From assembly GCF_000153805.1 (NCBI RefSeq), contig NZ_DS022298.1:1864827-1928826 (forward strand): a stretch of DNA of 64,000 nt, read 5' to 3'. How positions within the stretch are numbered: the first letter of the stretch is position 1; each line of letters starts with the position of its first letter. The translations under genes were made by a program, and so were the position numbers. Under the pieces are notes generated by a model. That model was not told the origin of the DNA. It did not search any database and saw only the letters and a list, made by a program, of their open reading frames with translations. Source of the stretch: Synechococcus sp. BL107 (lineage in GTDB: Bacteria; Cyanobacteriota; Cyanobacteriia; PCC-6307; Cyanobiaceae). Below, in pieces: positions 16,696 through 24,090 of this stretch.

Positions 16696-17769
16696 ATGCG
16701 GAGGTTCCGACAACAATCAGCCGTTGTGCTGGTTGCCTTCCTGCTGGTGGGACTCCCCGCTCAGGCACGCAAATTAAAAGTAGGCATCAGCGGTTCTCCA
16801 CCGTTTGTGATTCAGGAGAACAATTCCTTTCAAGGCATCAGCCTTGATGTTTGGCGGCAGGTCGCTGAAGACAACGAGCTGGTTTATGACCTCGTGCCGC
16901 AGAGCTCGCCGGAGGTCGGCATCGCGGCGGTCGATCAGGGACAGATCGATGTGTTGGTGGGGCCGATCAGCATCACCCCCCGCAGATTGGCCATGCCAGG
17001 GGTCGATTTCACTCAGCCCTACTACCTCGCCAAGTCCGGGGTCTTGCTCCCCCTCGATTCACCCACGATCTTCAGCCGCGTGAAGGTGTTCTTCGGCTGG
17101 GCCGTGATCTCTTCGATGTTGATTCTCATCAGCGTCTTGCTGGTGGTGGGCAGTTTGATTTGGCTCGCCGAACGTCGGGAGAATAGTGAGCAGTTTCCGA
17201 AACGCTGGCTGCCAGGAATTGCCAGCGGAATGTGGTTTGCCGTCGTCACCCTCACCACCGTGGGTTATGGAGACAAAGCCCCCATCAGCCGAACAGGCCG
17301 AGGTATTACGGCCACATGGATGGTGATCTCTCTGATTGCCGTGTCGTCGTTAACGGCAAGCCTGGCCTCAGCCTTCACGTTGTTTTTCTCCGGAACGAGA
17401 GAGACAACGATCAGTTCACCCGCCCAACTGCAACAACGTCGAGTGGCCACCATTGAAGGGACCAGTGGGGTGGAGTTGGCTGAACGAGGCAGCATGCGGG
17501 TTCTCAAAACAGAGAATCTGACGAGCGGCATTGAGTTGTTGTTGTCGGAACAAGCAGAAGCGCTGATTTTTGATCGGCCGGCCATTCGGCATCACATCAA
17601 ACTGAATCCTCACTTGGCCGTTCAGCTGGCGCCCTTCACCCTTGCGGAGGAAACCTACGGGTTTGTGTTCAAAACAGGGAACCCCCTCCGGAATCCCCTG
17701 AACGTGTCGATCCTGCGACTCCAGCGCTTGGGCGACATCAAATCCATCGCAAACAAACTGTTGAACTAA
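16696..17769 (+). CDS. GluR0-like prokaryotic ionotropic glutamate receptor / K+ channel
   Basis: 357 residues from the ATG at 16696 (a frame to 16657 adds 13 residues). The order is: signal peptide (to ~24, ending AQA); first half of a periplasmic solute-binding domain (~26-125, with SPPFVIQ and ISITPRRLAMPGVDFTQPYY); membrane helix M1 (~132-156); pore loop with the K+ filter TTVGYGD (~187-193); helix M2 (~204-230); second half of the ligand domain (~240-350, with EGTSGVELA and LIFDRPA). This S1-M1-P-M2-S2 plan is that of GluR0 from Synechocystis, an amino-acid-gated K+ channel. The Arg in ITPRR fits the amino-acid carboxylate-binding position. The native ligand is unknown. Confidence 0.9.
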   Translation: MRRFRQQSAVVLVAFLLVGLPAQARKLKVGISGSPPFVIQENNSFQGISLDVWRQVAEDNELVYDLVPQSSPEVGIAAVDQGQIDVLVGPISITPRRLAMPGVDFTQPYYLAKSGVLLPLDSPTIFSRVKVFFGWAVISSMLILISVLLVVGSLIWLAERRENSEQFPKRWLPGIASGMWFAVVTLTTVGYGDKAPISRTGRGITATWMVISLIAVSSLTASLASAFTLFFSGTRETTISSPAQLQQRRVATIEGTSGVELAERGSMRVLKTENLTSGIELLLSEQAEALIFDRPAIRHHIKLNPHLAVQLAPFTLAEETYGFVFKTGNPLRNPLNVSILRLQRLGDIKSIANKLLN

Positions 17770-18006
17770 TCAGCCCAGGGGACGGTGACGACGCAACGCC
17801 TCCTCCAACAGGTATGCCGCGAGGTTTCCACAGCTACGGCCTTCCTCAAGAGCATGGCGCTTTAAGTCATCCATCACGCCACGGGGGAGGGTCACATTGA
17901 TGCGCTCAGAGCTGGCAGCATCCGCAACCGCTGCCGTTGGAGGAGCTGGAGGGGTCTCTCCAAGGCGCTGCTGCAACTCAAGAACTAGATCCTGAAGAAG
18001 TGGCAC
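17770..18006 (-). CDS. Ribbon-helix-helix (CopG/MetJ-like) DNA-binding protein
   Basis: Small regulator of 78 residues starting at a GTG (18006). The N-terminal ~30 residues are a flexible Pro/Ala-rich arm, followed by a ribbon-helix-helix: RINVTLPRGVMDDLKRHALE as beta strand and first helix, then GNLAAYLLEEALRRHRP. It presumably acts as a dimer. There is no adjacent toxin gene, so a toxin-antitoxin role is not supported. A 20-base palindrome overlapping a good minus-strand promoter lies just upstream, suggesting autoregulation. Its stop abuts the GluR0-like gene (convergent, no gap). Confidence 0.8.
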   Translation of the reverse strand: MPLLQDLVLELQQRLGETPPAPPTAAVADAASSERINVTLPRGVMDDLKRHALEEGRSCGNLAAYLLEEALRRHRPLG

Positions 18007-18023
18007 GATTTCGTTTCATTAAC

Positions 18024-18052
18024 TTATCAATATTGACACATTATCGTGTCAA
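18024..18052 (-). promoter_or_regulatory. Promoter with overlapping palindromic operator candidate
   Basis: On the minus strand TTGACA (18052-18047) is followed, after exactly 17 bases, by TGATAA (18029-18024), a good sigma-70-type arrangement for the RHH gene. The perfect 7-base inverted repeat TTGACAC-6-GTGTCAA spans 18033-18052 and covers the -35 element. RHH proteins commonly bind such inverted repeats at their own promoters. The operator role is inferred from position and symmetry. Confidence 0.5.
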
Positions 18053-18113
18053 GTCGGGCTCCTGTCTCCCTGCTGCCACTTCGGCGTAATCTTGAGCGGA
18101 ATTTTGAGGTGCC

Positions 18114-18716
18114 ATGCGTCCCCTGCCGCTCAAGCTTGCACCCGGCAGTGACCTGCGCCTCAGCCTGGAAGATTTGGCTCGTCGCGAGGGCATCCATGGA
18201 TTTGTCCTCGGCGTGGTGGGCAACCTCACGCGCGCGGCTTTCCAGTGCCCAGGCCAATCAGAGCCAACCGTCTTGGAAGGTGATCTTGAAGTGATCACCT
18301 TGAACGGAACGCTGAGCCCCGATTCCGTTCATCTCCATCTCAGTCTGTCCGATGGCGCATGTCAGGTTTGGGGAGGGCACCTCGAGCCGGGCACCATTGT
18401 GCAAAAAGGGGCCGATGTCCTGGTTGGCGTTCTTGAACAGAACAAACCAGCGGCTGCGACAACCGCAACAGCACCGCGTCTAGAGATTGCTGTGCTGCCC
18501 GGATGTCCCTGGTGCAGCAGGGCGCTGCGCCTGCTGCGGACCTTGGATGTTCACCACACGGTGATCACGGTGAATGACGACAGCACGTTCAAGAGCGTTC
18601 AGAGCCGTAGTGGGATGGGGACATTCCCCCAGGTGTTCGTCGACGGCACCGTGATCGGTGGCTACGACGATCTCACCACGCTCCACGCTGCTGGTGAACT
18701 CGAAGCCCTCCGATAG
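18114..18716 (+). CDS. PPC/DUF296 domain fused to glutaredoxin
   Basis: A two-domain protein of 200 residues. Residues ~1-112 are a PPC (DUF296) domain, with EGIHGFVLGVVGNLTRA, LEGDLEVITLNGTL, HLHLSLSDGACQVWGGHL and ADVLVGVL; such domains are trimeric and best known as the oligomerisation part of plant AT-hook proteins. After an Ala/Thr linker (~112-121) comes a glutaredoxin domain (~122-200) with the dithiol site CPWC (131-134), TFPQVFVDG carrying the cis-Pro, and GGYDDL for glutathione binding. Frame and motifs are continuous, so it is a true fusion. It is expected to be a cytoplasmic, oligomeric glutaredoxin. Confidence 0.88.
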   Translation: MRPLPLKLAPGSDLRLSLEDLARREGIHGFVLGVVGNLTRAAFQCPGQSEPTVLEGDLEVITLNGTLSPDSVHLHLSLSDGACQVWGGHLEPGTIVQKGADVLVGVLEQNKPAAATTATAPRLEIAVLPGCPWCSRALRLLRTLDVHHTVITVNDDSTFKSVQSRSGMGTFPQVFVDGTVIGGYDDLTTLHAAGELEALR

Positions 18717-18951
18717 CGACCCTGCCGAACTCCCACCGTTCTGGTCGCTCAAACCTTGGTGGTGTCAGCCCTGGTCGATTGTTTCGACCGGAATCATCGG
18801 AGTGCTGGGCTCCTGGCTGATCCTGCATCGGCTTTGGATCAGTCTGCCAATGGCGATCGCTGTCGCCCTGTGGTGGGGACTGTTTTTAGTCGTTGTGCCA
18901 AGCGCCTACAAAGCGAGCCTGCAGCAGGACTCAATGGGCCGCAGACCTTGA
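18694..18951 (+). CDS. Small DUF6737-like membrane protein
   Basis: About 85 residues from a GTG at 18694 that overlaps the end of the PPC-glutaredoxin gene; an ATG at 18658 in the same frame would lie deeper in that gene. A Pro/Trp-rich N-terminus (PPFWSLKPWWCQPWSI) leads into two hydrophobic helices (STGIIGVLGSWLILHRLW and LPMAIAVALWWGLFLVVV). The layout matches a cyanobacterial DUF6737-type membrane protein from memory. The end overlaps the convergent small gene by 21 bases. Confidence 0.65.
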   Translation: MNSKPSDSDPAELPPFWSLKPWWCQPWSIVSTGIIGVLGSWLILHRLWISLPMAIAVALWWGLFLVVVPSAYKASLQQDSMGRRP

Positions 18952-19137
18952 TGCTTGGCGGTTGCGCTGCTTCTCCTCAAAAAGTTCCCCTTCCAGTTGC
19001 TCAATCAGACGGCTGACGAGATCCTGAAATTCTGGCTGGCATCCGCGAAATGCCGCTTTATGGCGAATTGGTTCATTCCGCATACGGAGATCCGTCAACA
19101 TCAACTGCAGAGAATCAATCCTGGCGTTGGAGTTCAT
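18931..19137 (-). CDS. Small helical hypothetical protein (68 aa)
   Basis: Charged, mostly helical product beginning MNSNARIDSLQLMLTDLRMR and ending in a coiled-coil-like LIEQLEGELFEEKQRNRQ. It has no signal or membrane segment. Its length and composition are protein-like. It lies 45 bases downstream of the CrtH-like gene on the same strand and may be on that transcript. Function unknown. Confidence 0.6.
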   Translation of the reverse strand: MNSNARIDSLQLMLTDLRMRNEPIRHKAAFRGCQPEFQDLVSRLIEQLEGELFEEKQRNRQASRSAAH

Positions 19138-19182
19138 GCTGGGCGTTAGCTCGCGAACCGAGGTTATGACGCAATCGTCCGC

Positions 19183-20718
19183 TCAGATTCCCAACTCCTT
19201 CAGTAACCGCGTCTGAGCCTGGCCACCCAAGATGGCGTGGGCTGCCATAGCCCCACTTGCTGCGACGGGTGGGATTCCAATCCCGGGAAAGGTGCTGGCA
19301 CCACAAAGCCACAGATTTTCGAGTGGAGTCGTCACCCCCGGAAACAAGCCATTCGCTGCAGAAAGAGCAGGCCCATAACTACCTTCACTCACGTTTAGGA
19401 AATGGCTGTGGGTTAAGGGTGTGCCCTCCATCACCAGATCACAGCGGTCACGAATATCGGGAATCGTGCGCTCTAAAACACGCCAAAACACCTCGCAGCG
19501 CTCCTGTTTCAACGCTTCATAGGCCGGCGTGCCACGGGTGTGCTCACGCCACAACGTCCAAGGCTCGCTGGCTGGGGTGTAGCCATGCAAGACATGGCGA
19601 CCGGCTGGAGCCATCGAGGAATCCAGGACGGAGGGAACCGACAGCACCACGACATTGCGCTCAGCGGCAATTCCCCGTTCCCAGTCGTCCACCCACACCG
19701 TATGAATGGGAAGGGGCTCCAGACCGCTGGCATCAAAACCCAAATGGAGATGCAAGAAGCTGTTGCAACGAGGCGTCTCTGCGCGTTGATGCTGCCAGGC
19801 CTTAGCGGCGTGATCGGGGAGCATCGCCAGGGTGCTCCAGATGTCGGCGTTGCTCACAACGCGCTGGGCAGAAATCTTCTCCCCGTTTTGCAGCTCCACG
19901 CCCACAACTCGATCACCGTCCAACAGAAGAGATCGCACGGCGACGCCGGTCCGAAGGCTGCCGCCATGCTCCTTAAGGCCCTTCACCAGGGCATCTACCA
20001 CCGCAGCACTGCCTCCGAGGGGGTAGTCGAGATGGGCTTCAGGCTGAAACCACTCCCCAAACAACGTGGCCATCGCTGCGGCATTGGTGTCGCCCATCGG
20101 CATCCCACTGATCAGGAAGCAGAGCAAGTCCACCCAGTGGCGAAGGAACGGATCCTGAAGATGTCGATCCACCAATGGCCCAAAAGAGCCGGCGAGGTGT
20201 CGCATCGCCCCGAGGTGGGGCAGCAACTGCCCCCCGCGCTGCAACAGTTGGGCCATTCCGTCCACACCCGGACGCATTGACAAGAGAGGCAATGCATCGG
20301 CCGCCGCTGCAATCGGACGCAGCACATCGATAAATCTCCGCCACTCCTTCTCGACGGCGGGACCCCGCAGCTGACCCACCACCGCCTCAAAACCGTCATT
20401 GCCAACGGCAACGCTCAGGTCGCCTTCGGGTAACAGGACGTCCCAAGTGCTGTAGGGAACAATCTCCAACGACTGGTTCAGGGCCCGTAGCACTTGAGCC
20501 AGAGGGTTATTGCTAGGCCAGCGCCCTAAGCCACTCCAAAGGGATGGACCGGACTCAAGGTGATAGCCCTGTCTTTGAAAACCATGGGCGGCCCCTCCTG
20601 GCTGGTGATGGGCTTCAAGCACCAACACATCTCGGCCCGCTTTGGCACAGAGCCCCGCGCAGCAGAGCCCCCCGATGCCACTTCCAATCACGAGGACATC
20701 GACGCTGTCCTTCACCAA
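19183..20718 (-). CDS. CrtH/CrtISO-like FAD-dependent oxidoreductase
   Basis: FAD-dependent oxidoreductase of the phytoene-desaturase/carotenoid-isomerase superfamily, 511 residues. The dinucleotide motif DVLVIGSGIGGLCCAG and the second FAD contact VLEAHHQPGGAAHGF sit at the N-terminus; the C-terminal superfamily motif is NLWLCGASTFPGIGIPPVAASG. Homologues include CrtH-type prolycopene isomerases and related proteins whose substrates are not settled, so I give no symbol. It is divergent from the rhomboid gene with 44 bases between starts. Confidence 0.8.
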   Translation of the reverse strand: MVKDSVDVLVIGSGIGGLCCAGLCAKAGRDVLVLEAHHQPGGAAHGFQRQGYHLESGPSLWSGLGRWPSNNPLAQVLRALNQSLEIVPYSTWDVLLPEGDLSVAVGNDGFEAVVGQLRGPAVEKEWRRFIDVLRPIAAAADALPLLSMRPGVDGMAQLLQRGGQLLPHLGAMRHLAGSFGPLVDRHLQDPFLRHWVDLLCFLISGMPMGDTNAAAMATLFGEWFQPEAHLDYPLGGSAAVVDALVKGLKEHGGSLRTGVAVRSLLLDGDRVVGVELQNGEKISAQRVVSNADIWSTLAMLPDHAAKAWQHQRAETPRCNSFLHLHLGFDASGLEPLPIHTVWVDDWERGIAAERNVVVLSVPSVLDSSMAPAGRHVLHGYTPASEPWTLWREHTRGTPAYEALKQERCEVFWRVLERTIPDIRDRCDLVMEGTPLTHSHFLNVSEGSYGPALSAANGLFPGVTTPLENLWLCGASTFPGIGIPPVAASGAMAAHAILGGQAQTRLLKELGI

Positions 20719-20762
20719 TCTCTGTGCGGTGGAATCATCATTGTGGTCGCTTCTTCTTGTTG

Positions 20763-21305
20763 ATGCGCGGGCGATTTCTCCTTCCAGTGCTCTTGCTGGG
20801 ACTGGCCTGGGCTCAGGAAGTCATCGATCAAGTGCTCTTCGCTGGAACCTGGAATCTGCCGATGGGGCCAGGTCTGCCGTGGTGGGGAGTTGTCAGCGCA
20901 CCGTTTAGCCACTCGGGCTTTGGACATTTACTGTCCAACAGTGTGATCTTCCTCGTGCTGAGTTGGCTGGTGCTCACACGAGGTGTCAGGGATTACGTGT
21001 CTGTCTGGGTGGCAGTCCTGCTTGTGAATGTGCCAATCACACTGTTATGGCCCGCTCGAAGCCATGGACTGTCTGGCGTGATTTATGGGCTGCTCGGCTA
21101 TCTCTTGGTCATTGGTTGGCTCGAGAAAAAAATTCTGCCGATCGTGCTCAGCCTGGTGGCATTTTGGTTGTATGGATCTGCACTCATGGCCTTGATCCCA
21201 GGGGTCTCGCCAGCGGGCGTGAGCTGGGTTGGCCACGCTGGAGGCTTCGCCGCTGGCCTCCTCGCCGCTTGGGCCCAAAAGAAGGAAAATCCTGATGCGG
21301 TTTAG
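20763..21305 (+). CDS. Rhomboid-family intramembrane serine protease
   Basis: Integral membrane protein of 180 residues with six hydrophobic segments. The catalytic Ser sits in HGLSGVIYG (GxSG motif) and the catalytic His in SWVGHAGGFAAG near the C-terminus; the HxxxN oxyanion element appears as GFGHLLSNS. This is the minimal bacterial rhomboid architecture. I start at the ATG at 20763 because the open frame further upstream (to 20544) runs antisense through the CrtH-like gene. Natural substrates are unknown. Confidence 0.88.
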   Translation: MRGRFLLPVLLLGLAWAQEVIDQVLFAGTWNLPMGPGLPWWGVVSAPFSHSGFGHLLSNSVIFLVLSWLVLTRGVRDYVSVWVAVLLVNVPITLLWPARSHGLSGVIYGLLGYLLVIGWLEKKILPIVLSLVAFWLYGSALMALIPGVSPAGVSWVGHAGGFAAGLLAAWAQKKENPDAV

Positions 21306-21341
21306 GTCAATCAGAGCGAACGGTCCATTCTTTCTGAACCG

Positions 21342-22064
21342 TTAGATGAATTGATCCAGGAAAGCCAATGGTTGGGCCATCGTCTCGGAGTAACCCAGCA
21401 GGCTTTTGTCGCGGTGTTGATACAACAATGTGTCGTCGCTATCTAATAAATAAGTAGCCCCACGTTGGGTGATGTAGTCATCGCAAGGCACATAGGTGCG
21501 CCAGTTTCCGAGCACTTCATTCATATTTCTCAGTCGCCAAGTCGCCAACTCAAACGGTCTCTGAAAACCATCACCACCGGCACGACGGAACATCCTTCCG
21601 CGAAAGGACGGAAGTGGCGAGGCTTGCACCAGATCATCGTCAGCAAACAGTTGCGGGGCTTGACGATCGCCCGTGTAACCGCGGAACACCTCCTGCAGTG
21701 TTCCTGGAGAACCAACACCAGCGCACATCAACAAAAAGCCGGGCCAAGGCCCTCCCGGCAGCGTCAATCCGGCCTCAAGCCCCAATTGCCCATGCAGGGT
21801 TGGAGCAGGGTCAACCTGGAGTTGCTGGCGAGGAAAGCCTGTAAACCCACAAAAGCGATCCGCCCCGGCAGCGTCGCCAATGGCGAACACCTGAACGGTG
21901 ACGCCTTGGCTTCGCAAAGAATCCAACCGGGGGACGAGCGCCTGGGCGTATTCCAAGGAATCAAAATCACCTAATTGCCCCATCACCACCGCCAACCGCC
22001 TTGAACCTGTTGCCGTACCTGGCGTGAGAGCGAGACGGCTTAACAGTGCTTCTGGTGCTTTCAT
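21342..22064 (-). CDS. PRXL2/AhpC-TSA-like protein
   Basis: 240 residues from the ATG at 22064, which has an AGAGGG ribosome-binding site just upstream; the open frame extends to 22205 but lacks such a site. Thioredoxin-like fold: RRLAVVMGQLGDFDSLEYAQAL, VTVQVFAIGDAAGADRFCGFTG (with a lone Cys where a peroxidatic site could be) and TYLLDSDDTLLYQHRDKSLLG. This matches the cyanobacterial AhpC/TSA-family proteins related to peroxiredoxin-like 2. Peroxidase activity is uncertain as only single, non-CxxC cysteines are present. Confidence 0.75.
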   Translation of the reverse strand: MKAPEALLSRLALTPGTATGSRRLAVVMGQLGDFDSLEYAQALVPRLDSLRSQGVTVQVFAIGDAAGADRFCGFTGFPRQQLQVDPAPTLHGQLGLEAGLTLPGGPWPGFLLMCAGVGSPGTLQEVFRGYTGDRQAPQLFADDDLVQASPLPSFRGRMFRRAGGDGFQRPFELATWRLRNMNEVLGNWRTYVPCDDYITQRGATYLLDSDDTLLYQHRDKSLLGYSETMAQPLAFLDQFI

Positions 22065-22215
22065 GACCCTCTGGACAACAACGTTGACAACAAGTGCTGT
22101 TGCCAACGCCAGCATGGACTTTTTGTGCCTCAACCGCTGAGGCAATCCACTGATTGAGGGACGACGAAGCGAAGCGAGAGCGGGCGCGCGCCCGACAAGG
22201 ATCACGACCGACCGA

Positions 22216-22446
22216 TCAACCGGCCTCTGGCGCCCATCCCATTTCTTTCTGCCAAGTCGGCGCCCACAACTTGCATTTCTTTGTCAGATGGTCGCCCTGG
22301 GGCAACTGCTTCTGCCTCGCGTTGCATCCGAGAATCGTGCGGCAGTGCTGGTCCACCCCATAGGCGAAGTGCTGGCATGTAATGCAAAGACAGGCACCCT
22401 TCCAACCCTGCAACTCTCTTTCTTCGACAAAACTCCATTCCTCCAT
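22216..22446 (-). CDS. Small Cys-rich protein, probable metal binder
   Basis: 76-residue protein starting MEEWSFVEERELQGWKGACL with five cysteines: CLCITC near the start, then C-x-x-x-x-x-C in HCRTILGC and a last one in KKCKLWAP. It reads like a conserved picocyanobacterial small protein (GACLCITCQHFAYGVDQHC). Cys and His spacing suggests zinc or iron-sulfur binding. An overlapping minus frame (22202-22438) is a shadow, without such a pattern. It lies about 150 bases upstream of the PRXL2-like gene on the same strand. Confidence 0.7.
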   Translation of the reverse strand: MEEWSFVEERELQGWKGACLCITCQHFAYGVDQHCRTILGCNARQKQLPQGDHLTKKCKLWAPTWQKEMGWAPEAG

Positions 22447-22682
22447 CGCCGGACCTCGTGATTAATACATCTGTACTACTTCAGCAGGGGCGTCCTCGGC
22501 AAGCGCAATCTGAGGAGACCTGAAGATTCGAGCTGAGCAGGCTTCTTCAAGATGAGCTTCGCCAGGAGGAATTCAGCCCCGTTAGGCAATCAAGAAGTTC
22601 ACGATTGATGCCGACCTATTGATGCCGACCTCCGTCTTCCACACCCAAAAACCAAAGCCATTGGATGGATGACGCATGACGC
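22447..22682. other. Gene-free spacer
   Basis: Begins an accessory-looking low-density patch. I see no gene. One notable sequence is a 14-base direct repeat, ATTGATGCCGACCT twice in tandem at about 22602-22632. No RNA gene or terminator is evident. Confidence 0.4.
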
Positions 22683-22787
22683 TTAAATGTCATCCCCCAG
22701 CAACGTCTTCACATAAAGCTGGGTAACGTTTTGCTTGAAGAACTCCCGAAGGGGCTCTTAGCTACGCCCATAGGCAAATTCACTCAT
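22683..22787 (-). pseudogene. Possible small gene interrupted by an in-frame stop
   Basis: From ATG 22787 the minus strand reads MSEFAYGRS, then a TAA, then continues EPLREFFKQNVTQLYVKTLL to a final TAA at 22683. The second half has very protein-like composition and no start codon between the stop and itself. This looks like a ~34-codon gene broken by one nonsense mutation, or a chance frame. The ATG shares the CATG palindrome with the plus-strand frame at 22786, so both cannot be assumed genuine. Confidence 0.25.
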
Positions 22788-22923
22788 GGCCAACCCATCC
22801 TCAGATCACAAGTCTGTCGTTAAAACGTCACCCGAACGGTCGGCCAAAGACGCTGAAGCTTCAACAAAAAAGCAGGAGCGTCATGCACCTCAAAGGTGGA
22901 GAGGTGGGGCACTTAGCGAATAA
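22786..22923 (+). CDS. Small hydrophilic hypothetical protein (45 aa)
   Basis: ATG 22786 to TAA 22923. Product begins MANPSSDHKSVVKTSP and is rich in Lys, Ser, Arg and Gln, ending PQRWRGGALSE; it is likely disordered or nucleic-acid-binding. Codon choice looks coding and composition differs from random AT-rich spacer. No family recognised. It stands alone in a patch of small proteins. Confidence 0.5.
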   Translation: MANPSSDHKSVVKTSPERSAKDAEASTKKQERHAPQRWRGGALSE

Positions 22924-22981
22924 GAACTTCAATCTAAATTTTCTTAATCAATGCCAAGCAAGTGATATGAGAGAAGTTAAT

Positions 22982-23161
22982 TTAATCGGTCTTTAGGATG
23001 GCATTAATTAGGTTCGGTCTCTGGCCCAAGCCAGAATTACAATCCATCACTAAGTTACGTGCTTCCATTGGATTGGAGGCATACAAGCTTTGTTCACAGC
23101 TATTCCCTTCGAGGTCTTTGAACCTGATTAAATGCTGATGGGTAGATTTCTGAGGTTTCAT
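22982..23161 (-). CDS. Small hypothetical protein (59 aa)
   Basis: Minus-strand frame from ATG 23161 to TAA 22982. The product starts MKPQKSTHQHLIRFKDLEG, contains two cysteines, and has an alternating strand/helix character (LIRFKDLEGNSCEQSLYASN then PMEARNLVMDCNSG) typical of small folded picocyanobacterial proteins. The plus strand has a 46-codon frame over the same bases, which looks less protein-like. No family recognised. Confidence 0.5.
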   Translation of the reverse strand: MKPQKSTHQHLIRFKDLEGNSCEQSLYASNPMEARNLVMDCNSGLGQRPNLINAILKTD

Positions 23162-23205
23162 TGATTTAAAAAATAATGCCTCACATTTGCGAGGCTTTTG
23201 AATGG

Positions 23206-23376
23206 TTAGCCAGCGACGGCTGAGATGCTGTAGGGAGCCTCAGGAAAGCTTGTGGGCATGGGATCGAGTTTTCCTTCTGCTAAAGCTTTGGCGCGAACAT
23301 ACATCTGGCTTGACGTTGCTCCTGCTGCTTCCATTGCTTCAGCAACGACAGCCCAGTTGCGAATTTCAGTCGACAT
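23206..23376 (-). CDS. Small hypothetical protein (56 aa)
   Basis: ATG 23376 gives MSTEIRNWAVVAEAMEAAG followed by ATSSQMYVRAKALAEGKLDP, a helical amphipathic product with a Pro-rich end. The open frame extends 12 codons further upstream, but the internal ATG fits better. It reads as a conserved small picocyanobacterial protein. It is 44 bases downstream of the 59-residue gene start on the same strand, so the two may be co-transcribed. Function unknown. Confidence 0.55.
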   Translation of the reverse strand: MSTEIRNWAVVAEAMEAAGATSSQMYVRAKALAEGKLDPMPTSFPEAPYSISAVAG

Positions 23377-23721
23377 TTGAGAGTGCGATGAACATGACAA
23401 AACTGTCGCCAATACCTTTGGTTCATGGCGACAGTGAAACCCGTCCCTTAGCCGAACACGCGAAACGACTCAGCCATCGATAGGAGACATAGAAGCTGTC
23501 GATGGGTGGCGACTTGTCTCGAAGCACGACTCTTCAATTTCAGAGTTAAAAATCGACAACCAAGCAGGCAAATCAGGTCAGTTAAATCAACGACAAAACT
23601 CCTCTCTTTCTTTGCACTATCCTCAATAGAGCCAACAGTAAATGCACATTGAGTACGTATAAGCTGCAACGATATTTTTAAGAATATCCTCGATTACATC
23701 GAAATAGGTGAGCACACTTTT
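23377..23721. other. AT-rich spacer with no assigned gene
   Basis: 345 bases upstream of the zinc-ribbon protein. A minus-strand frame (23448-23669, 73 codons) is present but its product lacks protein-like features, so I leave it unassigned. I see no hairpin or repeat of note. It should hold the promoter of the minus-strand 56-residue gene and of the plus-strand zinc-ribbon gene. Confidence 0.35.
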
Positions 23722-24090
23722 TTGATGAATCCCTTTGAAGCAAGCATGTCCAGAACCGATGGCAGAGCTTGTGGCTTTCCCTGCCAAACCATGGGAACCT
23801 TTCTCCCCTCCACAGCAACGGAAGGAAGGATTGAGGCTAAGGGGCATGCTGGACGGGTTGCTGTAACAGCGGTCGTGGCTACCAGTGTTTGCCAGAACTG
23901 TGGAAGTCGTCGCTTTCGCGCCGATCGCTCGATGGCCGGTCGACTCGTCTGCCAATCCTGCGGATTAGCCGCAGGGACTCGGCCGAGCCGCTCAACAGCC
24001 CGCCCATCGGGACGATCTCGCCAACAACGCTGGCGCTGGCTGGTGGGTTTAGTGATCGTGGTGATCCTGATTGCTGTGCTCATGGGTTGA
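23722..24090 (+). CDS. Zinc-ribbon, C-terminally anchored small membrane protein
   Basis: The certain part is the C-terminal ~70 residues: a four-Cys zinc ribbon (SVCQNCGSRRFRADRS then LVCQSCGLAAG), a basic Ser/Arg linker, and a terminal hydrophobic helix (WLVGLVIVVILIAVLMG), giving a tail-anchored topology with the zinc ribbon in the cytoplasm. The N-terminal ~50 residues from ATG 23722 are poorly convincing and the real start may be a GTG near residues 46-52. Its end overlaps the convergent pepN by 11 bases. Function unknown. Confidence 0.6.
   Translation: MMNPFEASMSRTDGRACGFPCQTMGTFLPSTATEGRIEAKGHAGRVAVTAVVATSVCQNCGSRRFRADRSMAGRLVCQSCGLAAGTRPSRSTARPSGRSRQQRWRWLVGLVIVVILIAVLMG

Noticed and set aside
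17770-18006. Toxin-antitoxin interpretation of the RHH protein
   Set aside because: No adjacent small toxin gene; neighbours are a channel and the PPC-glutaredoxin gene.
20544-20762. Upstream extension of the rhomboid frame
   Set aside because: It runs antisense through the CrtH-like gene; the protein-like part begins at ATG 20763.
22202-22438. Minus-strand frame overlapping the Cys-rich small protein
   Set aside because: Lacks the Cys pattern and reads as a shadow of the real frame at 22216-22446.
22998-23138. 46-codon plus-strand frame
   Set aside because: The minus-strand 59-residue frame over the same bases is more protein-like.
23448-23669. 73-codon minus-strand frame
   Set aside because: Composition not convincingly protein-like, and no start signal or homology visible.
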